Of a DNA stretch of 44,434 nt, positions 10,936 to 21,190 are shown piece after piece (the stretch's first letter is position 1; every line of letters begins with the position of its first letter). A program made the position numbers and the translations under genes. This DNA comes from Gracilaria vermiculophylla (lineage: Eukaryota; Rhodophyta; Florideophyceae; Gracilariales; Gracilariaceae): positions 1,900,623-1,945,056 of the forward strand of contig JAHNZQ020000181.1 of the NCBI GenBank assembly GCA_019155205.2, written 5' to 3'. The notes beneath the pieces are model-generated. The model searched no databases and was not told where the DNA came from. It was given only the letters and a program-made list of their open reading frames with translations.

Positions 10936-11478
10936 TTGTAGACAAAAATCTTATTGCTCATTTGCATTCACGTGGACGTAAATGAAGATAGAGGGTAATG
11001 GTGCAACGATGTTTATTGAAATTGAAATTATACTGCTTGTAATTGGACGTCAGGATAGAACTTGTGCACGACATTGTAATCGGGCAGTACAGAAGAGGCG
11101 TTGAAGGAAGCTTTGGGCAACGACATATAAGCCGCTGTAGAGTGATAGAAACATGAAAGAGAAAGAAAATCGACTTTTCAAAGAACAGAACCTCTTTATT
11201 CTACATCTCTTGTTGAACTAGTGTTACTTCACATCGTTTTGTTTTTACGCACTTTCTCCGTTCTCTTGATGAGACGGAAATTAGCGTGGCCTTCGTATCC
11301 TTGCATTGGAAAAGCTCAATGCAAGCAACTTCAGGAATCCATCAAGAGTTCCGGACCTCACTTCCATCACTATGATCCTGAGATTAAAACTATGAAATGG
11401 ATGTCAAGGCTGGATTCTATCCACTACTTCATGATATGAAAGATTGTCACTTACGAATTTCAAATTTCGCTGATCTTA
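10936..11478. other. Gene-free stretch between LTR-like copy 1 and the Tc1 relic
   Basis: AT-rich, with one 72-codon open frame (11221-11439, +) that has no recognised motif. Nothing resembling a primer-binding site was convincing after 10935. Confidence 0.4.
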
Positions 11479-12751
11479 CAGTGCGTTTCGAAAACATATT
11501 ACCACTCAAAAATGCGATGAAACTGTACTGTAGGCTAGATTTTGAACATAGTCTATGTAAAATCGTTTAAAAAAGATATGTACACCGTCTTCTTTCTTGT
11601 AAAAATGGCTCGAGGTTCGCCACTTTCCAATCAAGGACAGTTTCAAGTCGTAAATTTTGACGCCCAAAAACACTCCAACAATGCTATCGCTAAAAAGTTG
11701 AAGCGTTCTAGGGTCACAACTGCAACTTTTCTCAATAATTCGACTCTTTATGGATTAAAACGATCTCTGGGACGCCCAGAGAAGCTAAGTCTACCAGGTA
11801 AAAGAGGATTGAAAAGGGAGATGTGCAAAAAAAGTACGATGCAAAACAATTGGGATAAATCTCAATCTCAACGTTTTTAAATCAACTATATGGAGGCCGA
11901 TAACCAGCACAAATTTATTTAAATATTAAAAAACGAAAAACATTTCTTTCTCTTAGACTGTCACAAGCAAAAGAAGGTTCAATGGTGTGCTAAAATAGTC
12001 TGCTAGAAAAAGAAATGGGAAAGTGTTATTTTTACTGATGAAAAAAAGTTCAAGTTGGACAGACCAGATTGATACAAATTTTATTGGCACGATTTTCGTA
12101 AAGAATCGTCGGGGGTTTCTACCAGGCATTCAGGTTGAGGCTCTGTAATGGTCTGGGCGGGCATTTCTAGAAAAGGTCTCACGGAAATTGCATTTATTGA
12201 AACAAACATGAATGTGAAAAAATATCAAGAAGTTCTATTTAGTTACTTGCTACCATTTGGTTTATGTTTCCATGAAGAAAATCTAATTTTTGAACAGAAT
12301 AATGTGTCTGTACAGATTTCATCTTTAATAAAATTGGCTACAGGGGTCTGAGGTATCTATTTCAGAGTGGCTGGCGCGCTCACCAGATTTGCACCCAATC
12401 GAAAACGTTTGGGGACTGCTGGCAATGATAATTTGTGCGCATGAAAGGCAATTTCAGACAGATGTTGATCTCAAAAACTGTATCGAAAATTGCTGGAAAT
12501 CTGTAACAGTTTCACATGCGGAAAAGTACATCAATTCGATGCCGAAACGCTGGACTAGCGGTATACAGCAAAAATAATGCAAAATAAACTGTTGAGCGTT
12601 GCGTAGTAAAGATTTGTTATTGATAATTATATGTTTTGAAACGGTTTTTTGACTTTCCTGTTTTATGAAATCTATTTTTGTAGGCGTACACTGTACATTT
12701 AGTAGTTTTTTTGAGATTTCACAGCATGTCGTATGTTTTTGAAACAGTCTG
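11479..12751 (+). mobile_element. Tc1/mariner-type DNA transposon relic
   Basis: 1273 bp, the usual size for the family. It begins CAGTGCGTTTCGAAAACATA after TA (11477-11478), and the right end read in reverse begins CAGACTGTTTCAAAAACATA and is followed outward by TA (12752-12753). The two ends match imperfectly over more than 20 bases. The interior holds a decayed Tc1-type transposase in the same direction. Confidence 0.85.
11605..12577 (+). pseudogene. Tc1-type transposase, broken
   Basis: The start MARGSPLSN and the following AQKHSNNAIAKKLKRSR stretch form the N-terminal helix-turn-helix of Tc1-type transposases. TDEKKF (~12030) holds the first catalytic Asp, SVMVWAGISRKG (~12140) the core strand, and HPIENVWG (~12395) the final Glu. 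The middle catalytic position reads EQNN (~12290) where the family has QDN, so the second Asp is lost. In-frame stops include 11878-11880 and one just before 12148, and the frame shifts between about 12330 and 12389. It is not functional. Confidence 0.85.
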
Positions 12752-12849
12752 TATTTAAAAGTCAGGCTGAAGTACTGGGCTGCTTCTCAAATCCCGTTTT
12801 ACACTTGTCGCAAAATAGGTTCAAGCTACTCAATTTGAAACTGGTACGT

Positions 12850-13000
12850 GTCATTCGCCACTGAAATCCTGTACCCAATTTGAATACAACATGCGCAAAT
12901 CTCTCATACTCGCATTAACTTGAAGATCAGCTTCAAAAATTACCTTATCATCAGCAAAAGCCAGACTGACTCTGCCCCCTCGGTTTTGACCTCTCTGATA
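12850..13000 (-). pseudogene. Possible reverse-transcriptase fragment
   Basis: Read on the minus strand there is a stretch with VSLAFADDKVI followed by a helix ending in NWVQDF and then a stop. [F/Y]ADD preceded by a hydrophobic strand, with a helix after it, is the catalytic box arrangement of non-LTR (LINE-type) and related reverse transcriptases. Only about 45 codons are readable and the fingers domain is not seen, so this may be a 5'-truncated relic or chance. Confidence 0.35.
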
Positions 13001-13100
13001 AACCTTTTCCATCTATCTAAAATGCCCAGCTTGTCAACACTCTTACTGCACGCTTTTACATCATCGACCACAACAAGTTGCCGTTGATTTTCGAGAACGG

Positions 13101-14114
13101 ATGTGTTTGCAAGCCATTAGACGTAGAGATCGTCGAATTACGCGACGTGCGCTTTTACCTCCATGCCAATCTCTATTTATGTTCCACTTCAAATCTTCCT
13201 CTGATCAGTCACGCTTACAGGTTTTCATCATGAAGCATTTTAGTACTTCTTATCGAGTTTCTAGCCCCACTATGAAAGATATACTCTGCGTTAGAGCTTT
13301 ACCCATTAAACGACCTCGAAGGAGGCGACCACGATCTCTAAGTGCTGTGCATTGCTTAGGACCTTTCCCTGCTTGGAACCTTACAAGAGGCTCGAAAATG
13401 ACTCTCTGCCTCCTCTTTGGTACTACGGTTACAGTGTGTTCTCTGTTCATCAGATTTGCTAGGGCGCCTTATTCTACACGTTATGGCTGCTGATAATTTG
13501 TCTGAAGTACGGATGCCATCTGAAGCGGAGCTCATTTCATATCAACAAGCATTTGCTTCCAAATAGCGTACATTGAAGGATGTCTATGCAGTAGCAGATG
13601 AACTAAAACTGTATTTCGAACAAAGTGGAGTCTGTATTATTCAGAATTGATTCTACAACGGCTGGAATCATGAACATTACGTGAGGAACTTGTTCGTATT
13701 TGCTCCAAGTGAGGTTATAATTTCATGCGCAATTAATGCACCCTGTAGCATGCACGATTTCGGTTTATCTGAATAAGGCGATGTGCATGCCGACTTGAAC
13801 AGTGTTATCAGAAATACGGAGAACGGTGCGTGGTTGACTCTGCGTTTTCAAGAGGAGACTCTCATTTTCTTAGTAAGAGCGCACAGGATGAGTCGCGTGC
13901 TAACAATGCTCATGATATTGTCATGATACGGCAAGCTTCATCTGCGCGTCAGACTTCGGAATGGGGTATGCATGCTTTCCAGGTAGTTTCCTTCGGATGA
14001 AGAACAGATTCATATAAGAGAGAAACAGTAAGCTACGGCTTGTTCTGTTCTGTACCGTTTATCTCTTGAATTTTTGAACACGACTTGTGGGGATAAACCG
14101 GATTTTGTCAACGT
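13101..14114 (+). pseudogene. PIF/Harbinger-type (DDE_Tnp_4) transposase relic
   Basis: Fragments in changing frames line up with this family. There is a basic N-terminus, then an HCLG...W..TRGSK...LFGTT segment (~13345-13430). From an ATG at 13483 follows a catalytic part with ADELKLYFEQ, FYNGWNHEHYVRNLFVFAP and MHDFGLSE, and near 13950 there is SEWGMHAF. Stops inside the last frame are at 13564 (TAG), 13648 (TGA), 13774 (TAA) and 13924 (TGA), and at least two frameshifts lie upstream. The relic runs up to the second LTR-like copy at 14115. Terminal repeats of the original element were not found. Confidence 0.7.
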
Positions 14115-14680
14115 TGTAGTACAGTCTCTCCTAAGCGAAAAACGGCTGTGTGGCCTTATGGTATACTATTCCTAAAGAGGGCGCGTATGTCATTAACTGA
14201 GCCACGTGGTGCATAATTCTGCCCGCGTGCGCTACAGTATCTTTAAGGGACGGTAGAATAATTTTTTTTTTTAGTTAATTTATGCAGGTAATTACTGCAG
14301 TAGTGAAACCTGCCGAGGAGGTCTGCCGGCTTGATACTTAATCTGCCGGTCGAGCTCCACCTCTAGGGAAGTAAATACAAGCACACTTGACTCTTCATCT
14401 AATTTTCCGGTTGGAGACTCTCGTCGATCGTCTTCAGGTTTCTAAGCCGCCGATCCCCAGGTCGCATCATAGCAACGCCTGTAAGAGCATTGTCCTCCCA
14501 GTGAACCCTCCCCCTCCGCTTGGTGTTTGCGGATCCCCTTTAAGAATTCCCCCAGCTCGCGACAGCGGATACCGGAGACCACCTTTCGGAGCACGCACCT
14601 TTGGAGTCAACAAAAACTCCTAACGGACGTTGTGCTCTTCTACCTCGAAGAGGAGGGCTAACAGTACCACACGAAAGACG
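14115..14680 (+). repeat. LTR-like direct repeat, copy 2 (possible solo LTR)
   Basis: About 565 bp, in the same orientation as 10373-10935 and recognisably similar from the TGTAGT start through ACAGTACC near the end; the last dozen bases differ. No polypurine tract precedes it and no internal region follows, so it looks like a solo LTR placed at the end of the PIF relic. No clean target duplication is visible. Confidence 0.65.
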
Positions 14681-16153
14681 GGATTGATTCCGGCAAACTT
14701 GGAATATCATCAGTCACACTTTCGTCATCACTAGAAATGGACTGATTCAGATCAAGGCCCACAGAAGGAAAAGTTTCCCCCAAGACTTCTTCTACGTTCC
14801 CTCCATCGCAGATTTCTGCCAGTTTGGTCAGAACTGATCTTAGATGCTTAGCACGATGTACACCATCGGGCATTTAAGCATCTTCTGTAAGCATTTATAT
14901 CTTATGAAGTGTCGAAAACTTTTTTCGGAGACTATCAGACGTTCTCTTCTTGTTTTTTGGAAACTGCGTTTCCTGTTTTTGTCGCTAAAAGTTCCCATTA
15001 GTCCATGCAGAGAGATTGTAACTATTCAATAAGATTGAGAAGATGATCTACTTTTTGTTGATCAAATTCACTACCCCGCTTTGGAGTTCCAGTTGTCACC
15101 TTTTAAGAACTTCTCTTGTTTTTGATCATCTTTATCTTAATTGTCGGTGTGGGAGAATGACTGGTGTGCATGGAAGGCTCCACGAAACCATGTAGTTCAG
15201 GCCGAAATTTTCTAGAGTCAAGATGAGAGGTGTTTGGAGCTTGTAAATTGTCATTGCTTGGGAGAGGTGTTTGGAGCTTATAAATTGTCATTGCTTGGGA
15301 GAGCCATGGGCATTGACGAACACAATGCGTTTGCGGTGGAAATTGAAGCGATGTTAGATGTCCCGTTGTAAGTTCGAAACGTTGGCGGGCTGTCAGGGCC
15401 AAACTGTTCGTCCGCTTGAGAATAACTGCCCTGTAGGAGCTTGTTTTCTTGAGGTGAGAACATGGCATTCGTGTCGGGGGTTCAGATTGCGTGTTTCGAA
15501 GCTCGTATCACAAAGTCTTGTATTTGGCGCAAAAATCGAGCCATGGAATATTTGAGTAGGGATGCAGATACTTTTCGAGAGGGTCTTGCCGTCAGGCAAA
15601 ATTGGACTTTTGTGTTATTTGTATCGCAGGGTGACAAGCGTTGTGAACACCCAGAACTTGAATTGGGGATACAATGGTTTTATTTAATGCAATTTGTTAT
15701 TTTTAAAGTCGCACAGTGCGTTGCACCAACTTGTAGCTCAGCGCACTCGCGACGCCGCATATTTGGCGTTGTTGATACTTTCAGGAGTAAGAGCGGCGTG
15801 GTCGGGTAGGGGAGAGAAGTGAGAAAATAATCAGTAAACGACGTCACTCGACGGCTTAACTATTCAAACGCGAAAAGACGCGTTTGTCTTCTCCCTTCGC
15901 CACGTTGCGCTCACAAACACCACGTCGATCGTACACCGTGAAGACCGCAACGCACAGCAGCCGCGTTCAAACAACAATTTGCGTGTACCGAAATCCATCA
16001 CAAAACCTTACGTAGGATGAAACGCGTTCATTTACTGTAAATCCGACCCGGGGCTGCGTCCTGCCACGTAAACCGACGTAGGGTTCCGTCCGTTACGTAC
16101 CCCTGGCCTGATTCGAACTCATCACAACTACAACAATTGACGAAATACCGCGC
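14681..16153. other. Gene-free stretch before the assembly gap
   Basis: No protein family is recognised. Short open frames on both strands (for example 14658-14873 minus with an acidic C-terminal part, and 15462-15809 plus) lack motifs. It holds a 37-bp tandem duplication (15225-15303) and a 7-bp perfect stem with a 6-base loop at 15866-15885. A GATTCGAAC string near 16110 resembles a tRNA T-loop but no stem or cloverleaf forms. Confidence 0.5.
15225..15303 (+). repeat. Tandem duplication, 37-bp unit, 2.1 copies
   Basis: Two units (15225-15261 and 15262-15298) differ by one base, followed by the first five bases of a third. The near identity shows a recent local duplication. Confidence 0.9.
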
Positions 16154-16253
16154 NNNNNNNNNNNNNNNNNNNNNNNNNNNNNNNNNNNNNNNNNNNNNNN
16201 NNNNNNNNNNNNNNNNNNNNNNNNNNNNNNNNNNNNNNNNNNNNNNNNNNNNN
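16154..16253. other. Assembly gap, 100 N
   Basis: Exactly 100 undetermined bases, the usual placeholder for a scaffold join of unknown size. Sequence order across it should not be assumed to be contiguous. Confidence 0.99.
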
Positions 16254-16382
16254 TGGTAGCGCAGAGACGAAACACACACGTGTATGACGTAGTACGCATC
16301 GTGTCGCTCCTTCTCCAAGTCGCCCTCGCTATATATTGTGCCTGCGTTTCACGTGCATAAACCGCGGTCTACACAAGACGTA

Positions 16383-17677
16383 AAGTCTGTTCCAAAAGTA
16401 TAGGACACCTGGCATTGTGATGGAAATCATCGTTTTTAGTACTTTAGTGCTACCATAGTCCGTTTTCAAAAAAATTCAATTTAAAAACCCGTTTCAAAAT
16501 CATAGGACATTTCACTTTCAAACTTCATTTTGCCCTCTTTAGTAGTTATTTTTCGCTTTTGTGTACTGGATAATACTAATCCGACGCTTTTGCATCGCGT
16601 TTTTCTAACGCTACATACTTTAAGTATTCATAGTTTTCTTGCTATTTCAAATACTTTTGTTTTAATCAAAACCTGTTCAGAATTGCCTAAAATGGCCATG
16701 AAGTATTCTACGGAGTACATCTTATTCATTTTCAAAACAGTTTAGGTGAACTTAACGCTTAAAAAACTGCAAAGCATTACTTTATAGCATGCAAAGAACG
16801 TTTTTAATTGCTAAAGACTACTGAACGGCGGCGCTATCCTAGTGAAAAACCAGGTTAGATTTCTAATCAGATATGTAAATTGTTATAAGAAAGTTGTGTT
16901 AAAGCATTTAGCAGCCTTTTAGAAACTATAATAATTACAGAAAAAGCTATATATGTAGATGTTTTCATCGAGAGTCCATTGCATGGCATAACATAAGCTG
17001 TAATAAAACTTTTATATGTTCAAATTTTGTTTCATCTTTTTTGCTTATGATTGATATATATAAGATACTGTTGTTCATGACAATCAATGTTTTACTCAAT
17101 TTTGAATACATTCTTCTCGCAGCTGTCTTTTTTTTCAATGCTCATTGCACATTGAGGCACCATTTTTTGTTTATTTCCAGCTTCCAAATGGAAATGATGT
17201 TAATTTATATAAACCGAAAGAATTTTGAAGCGTTTTTCATTACCATTTTACTCATCTTCTGTAAACGTATCGTTCTTTTCATGGGTTCTTTAGTGCAAAA
17301 TACATAGCCAGGATATTATTCTTGCAGAACGTTATGCATATTGTTGCAGCTGAGTATTATTTGGCTATCAATAAAACTTTATGTTTATATTACAGTAAAT
17401 ATTAAAGAAAATGATATAAAAATGGGAACAAAAGGTATAGATCTATGGTACTGATGGAAGTATTGTGTCATAAGCTTTTAATGTAGAATATTTCATGTCT
17501 TTTTGAGGAAAGAAAACAACGTGTTGTGGAAAAAATCACGCGCGAGTTCGAAATGTCCCATACTTTTGAAACGGGTTTTTAAGGGTTTTAACGAATGGGG
17601 GTGGCTACAGTAGGCAAAAATGCATATTTTGGCGCGCTTTTGCACTGTCCTACGTTTTATACTTTTGAAACGCGCTG
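16383..17677. mobile_element. Small TA-flanked palindromic element (MITE-like), interrupted
   Basis: The left end (after TA 16381-16382) and the inverted right end (before TA 17678-17679) share a Tc1-type terminal core, TTYCAAAAGTATA, followed by GGACA a few bases later. The arms, 16383-16483 and 17580-17677, are also partly inverse of each other further in. Without the inner insertion this would be a ~200-bp palindromic, non-coding element of the MITE kind. Confidence 0.6.
16484..17579. mobile_element. Inner TA-flanked element nested in the MITE-like element
   Basis: The inverted ends (AAAACCCGTTTCAAAA..AT.GGACATTTC on both sides, two mismatches) are flanked by TA at 16482-16483 and 17580-17581. 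The 1.1-kb interior is strongly AT-rich, with no recognised protein and only short open frames, so it is non-autonomous. Its ends share the GTTTCAAAA...GGACA core with the outer element and with the Tc1 relic at 11479, which suggests one transposase family served all three. Confidence 0.65.
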
Positions 17678-17679
17678 TA

Positions 17680-18128
17680 CAAATTTGCGAATTGGGATTT
17701 CAGGAGCGGCCCACTCTTGGTGTATTTTGAGTGCACAGCTCACTTCTGGTGTGAAATGCAGCGCGAGATCTGATTAAATTTCACCAATACCTTTCCTGCT
17801 GCATTTCTGTTTCAAACCCAGATTATTGTCTCAGACTAACAAGCTTGATGTAACATTACTTTCTTTAATGCTGAACCTTCGCACTGCAGTCGTCGCGCTT
17901 AAGATCTCTGAAACCACCAGAGGCTGTTAGGCATGGATCTGTCTAAACAGACGCCTATGAAAACACCAACTACATTTAAATTTCTTGATCAGTGAAGAAC
18001 TACATAATATTGATTGAATGGTCTCAACTACTTCACGTTATTGCTAGTCGTGTAAATTGTTCAGACGGGGAAAACTCGTAAGGTAGAGATCGACGAAATA
18101 CCGAATTTCTATGCTGTCGGACTCCTGA
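17680..18128. other. Upstream region of the riboflavin reductase gene
   Basis: This 449-base region separates the transposon block from the first intact gene. No coding or repeated structure was seen, and no clear TATA element. Confidence 0.4.
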
Positions 18129-18908
18129 ATGGATTTTGTGCTGGACAAGACCTTCACCTCTATCGGGCGAGAACCTCCCCGTTGGAGACCCACAATCTGT
18201 ATCACGTGGGCTCAATCATTGGATGGTAAATTGGCTTCATCTCCTGGCACGCCGACACTCATTTCTGGGGAACAGTCGATGCAAATGACGCACGCTCTAC
18301 GAGCACTACATGACGGGATCCTTGTGGGTTCCCAAACTGCGTGTGCCGATAACCCTCGATTAAATTGTCGCGTCAATAATAATACGAAAAGCATCGTTGA
18401 TTCAATACTGAAACGCTATAATCGTGAACGTCCTGAAAGTTACGATCCAGTGCCCGTGGTGCTAGATTCAAGGCTCCGTATCCCCATTTCTACCAAATTT
18501 CTCCACACTCCTCGAGGGGGAAATCAACAGAGGCCGCTCATTTTTTGCAGCGCTGCTGCTGATCAACAAAGAGCGAATTCGCTCAGTTCATACGGAGAAG
18601 TAGTTCCAGTGCCCCAAACTGCAGAAGCTTCGGATACCAACAAACTCAGTCTTCCTGACATTTTGAAATATTTGCGCGAAAGGGGCCTCAGAAGTCTTAT
18701 GGTTGAAGGTGGTGCTAAGGTTATTTCATCGTTTATCGATCATGGGTTATGGGATATTGCGGTGATAACCATATCGCCCAAGATTTTTAGGTCTGGGGTA
18801 GCGCTTCAACGATACAAACGGGACGAGCAAGCAGCAATAACAAGTTTCAGTGACGCCTCTTGGACTCAATTGGGACAAGACGTAGTTATGGTTGGGTTCC
18901 CAACATGA
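18129..18908 (+). CDS. RibD-C/RIB7-type pyrimidine reductase (riboflavin synthesis)
   Basis: The 259-residue protein matches the RibD C-terminal (dihydrofolate-reductase-like) family. RPTICITWAQSLDGKLA at residues 20-36 is the N-terminal strand and loop that bind substrate and NADPH. HALRALHDGILVGSQT follows, with NPRLNCR after it, and VEGGAKV (192-198) is the C-terminal nucleotide-binding turn. Family members reduce the ribosylamino-pyrimidine phosphate intermediate of riboflavin synthesis with NADPH. No deaminase domain is attached, as in the stand-alone fungal and archaeal form. A TGA lies in phase directly before the ATG, fixing the start. No clear targeting peptide is seen. The stop lies 102 bases from the stop of the convergent transporter gene. 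The exact substrate (reductase before or after deamination) is not decided by sequence. Confidence 0.85.
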   Translation: MDFVLDKTFTSIGREPPRWRPTICITWAQSLDGKLASSPGTPTLISGEQSMQMTHALRALHDGILVGSQTACADNPRLNCRVNNNTKSIVDSILKRYNRERPESYDPVPVVLDSRLRIPISTKFLHTPRGGNQQRPLIFCSAAADQQRANSLSSYGEVVPVPQTAEASDTNKLSLPDILKYLRERGLRSLMVEGGAKVISSFIDHGLWDIAVITISPKIFRSGVALQRYKRDEQAAITSFSDASWTQLGQDVVMVGFPT

Positions 18909-19010
18909 ACCCTAACGAAGACACCTGAAAGAGACGAGCAACTCAGATAGTGGTTTAATATAGACAAACGCCTCGTTACTATGTCTTGGGATCCAAATTT
19001 CAAAGCACCA

Positions 19011-20526
19011 CTAGAATTCAAGATCCCGCGCTGTTATTTCCTCGTCATCTAGTCTAATTATTTCTTCTTCATCGTTCGTTGTGACCTCTTGATATCGACC
19101 TTCTGAATGTGACAATGCCGCAATTCGATCCTTATGGAGATACCCTGCACAGATTATGAAAAAGAAGCCAGCTATGAAACTAGCAGTGACACAAAAATAC
19201 AAAGCCTTTTGCAAGGCCAGAGCTCTTGACACTCCTTTGCCACCATCATGCATCTTGTCAGCCACCAATCCGATTGCTAATGGGGATACGGAATCTCCTA
19301 AAATATGCGAAATCGTTAAGGAAATGCCGTTCGCTGTGTTTCTTTGAGACGGAGGAACAACAGTAAGTTGAATTGCCGCGAGCAAAGGCCATGTGAAACT
19401 GACCAATGTCTCTCCGATCAGAATGAGAAACCATGTGAGCGTATACTGAGAAGGAGAAAAGTAAATGGCCAAGAACACAAAGGGCGTGGCAAAGAGTAAA
19501 GAAAAACCGCTCACATAAGCATCGCCAGCAGGATCTTTTGCAGAGTACATCTTCGATAGCATTGGACCCAATATACAGCCTCCGACACCTGCGATAATCG
19601 TTATAATACCAAACGTTCGAGTTATGACAGCCTCACAAACGGCATCGTTAGAATCGCAATTGAAACGCTGTAACAGTGCGGAGGCCCACTGCGCCAGAGC
19701 ACCAGCGGTAAAGGTCATTCCCACAGCCCCCCATGTGCTCCAGAAGAAGGACTGCACTCGCCAAATGTCTACGGCATCGCGAACAAATCCCATGAAACCA
19801 GAGCGTTCTTTCTTAGATGAATTTGAGCTGGATTGGGTGAGCCCATCGGAATCGCCTCTTCCGGGCTCAGAGACGCAGCATAACAGCACAGACGCCAACA
19901 AGACACCGATAAACGGAGTAATCCGAAACGCATATCGCCAATCAAGTATACGAGCGACCTCGCCGGCGTAAATGTAGCCCAAAGCGGAACCCAGCGGAAT
20001 AGAACTGCTGTACAAACCAAGAATGCGCGTTCGCTCGGTACCCGTGTACAGATCGGCGATAATCGTCGGAGCTAACACTGAGTAAGACGCTTCACCAATA
20101 CCAACAACGGCTCGAAACGCTAGAAATTGCCAATAGTACTTCGCAAAAGATGCACACAAACCAGCAATGCTCCAACCCACAACACCGAAAAACAAAAGCG
20201 GAACACGGGGAACGCGATCTCCAAAGTATCCGAAAACTGGAGAGAGAGTCATGTACGTGATGATAAAAACGCTCGTGACCAGACCACCTTCTGCGTCTGT
20301 GAGTCCAAACCCACCTTGGTCAGGTGGAGCTTGCAGGTCGTTGATGATACCGGCAACACTCCATCTATCTGAAGCACATTATTTCCAGAAAGTGAGATTT
20401 GGTTAGCAACAATTAAATAGAAACAAGGATTTGAAGCCAATGGAGATTGAACGCGTCCGTACCGATATAGTTGAAGAGACTGATTGCGAACAAAAGCGCA
20501 ACCACATGGCCCTTAGAGGCCACCAT
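19011..20526 (-). CDS. Spinster-type major facilitator transporter, two exons
   Basis: The gene joins 20526-20463 and 20368-19011, giving 473 residues. Exon 1 begins MVASKGHVVALLFAISLF and an in-frame TGA lies four codons upstream, so this ATG is the first possible. Splicing makes the codon for Asp in NYIDR, the signature at the end of the first membrane segment in Spinster-type MFS proteins. GYFGDRVPR then forms the loop between segments 2 and 3, and GIGEASYSVLAPTIIADL segment 4. About 12 hydrophobic segments follow, with an acidic cytoplasmic tail rich in Glu and Asp. Family members export sphingolipids or lysolipids or act in lysosomal traffic; the cargo here is unknown. It diverges from eIF5B across 664 bases and converges on the reductase gene. 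Confidence 0.9.
20369..20462 (-). other. Intron of the Spinster-type gene, 94 bases
   Basis: The intron runs from GTACGG to CTTCAG on the minus strand. Removing it joins two coding stretches in phase and restores the NYIDR motif across the junction; read without splicing, the frame from exon 1 reaches a stop. It is the only intron supported in the window and lies close to the 5' end of its gene. Confidence 0.9.
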
Positions 20527-21190
20527 CGACAAAAGAACTCAACAGTGGTGTAGTGAAATGAGAGAGCTTCAAACACCCATAGTCGCGAAAACAGAAGCGA
20601 AAGGGTGGATAAGTGGGGGCGTAAAGATTAAAGAGGTTGAGGTTGGAACACTGACGAGCACGGTGAAGGGGGGCGACATGAACCATATGGCGCTGCTGGC
20701 GTGTTGTTGCTACGGCAGTGCGAATGCGCGCGCACGCAGGTATTGCCGCTGGTTGTTTTGCCGCGTCAGCCAGGGGGCACGCCGGTTGAGGTGCTGACGA
20801 ATGTGAAACTAAGCTGAAAAGTATTGAGAACTGTTGGCTGCTTTTCAAATGTCAGCTGCCAAGTGGATCTGTATCTATGGTGGCATAGATCGACACCGGG
20901 CCTCATATTCCACCTGTACAGAACTTCTCGCATTCTCGCAGAACTAAACGCGGCGGCCCGCCGGCTCTCTCCGCTGCCACTGGTACGGATCTTCCGCTCC
21001 TTTCTGGCGTACGTACACCGCCGGGTGGGAATCGTGTCACCTCGCAGACCGAGATAGCGACCGTCTCATATGTTATTCCCAACGTCTTCTGGTCGGTACA
21101 ATACCCAGCATCTCAAATCTTCGAAGCTCACCCCAACATAACTGCCCCTAATCACTTTCCGAAAAGCTTGTCACAGACAGCATCTGAGCC
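20527..21190. promoter_or_regulatory. Divergent promoter region, MFS and eIF5B
   Basis: The start codons of the two genes are 664 bases apart and point away from each other, so their promoters must share this stretch or the neighbouring untranslated regions. No TATA box or repeated motif stood out. Confidence 0.5.

Noticed and set aside
11221..11439. 72-codon frame before the Tc1 relic
   Set aside because: No recognised motif and no supporting context; probably chance.
15866..15885. Perfect 7-bp stem with a 6-base loop
   Set aside because: Isolated, with no T run and no neighbouring gene end, so no regulatory role can be supported.
16095..16153. tRNA-like GATTCGAAC string near the gap
   Set aside because: The T-loop consensus is present but the T stem does not pair and no acceptor or anticodon arm can be drawn.
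1..18000. CRISPR array, bacterial insertion sequence or phage region
   Set aside because: No regular spacer-repeat array; all mobile elements found are eukaryotic classes and the neighbouring genes are eukaryotic.
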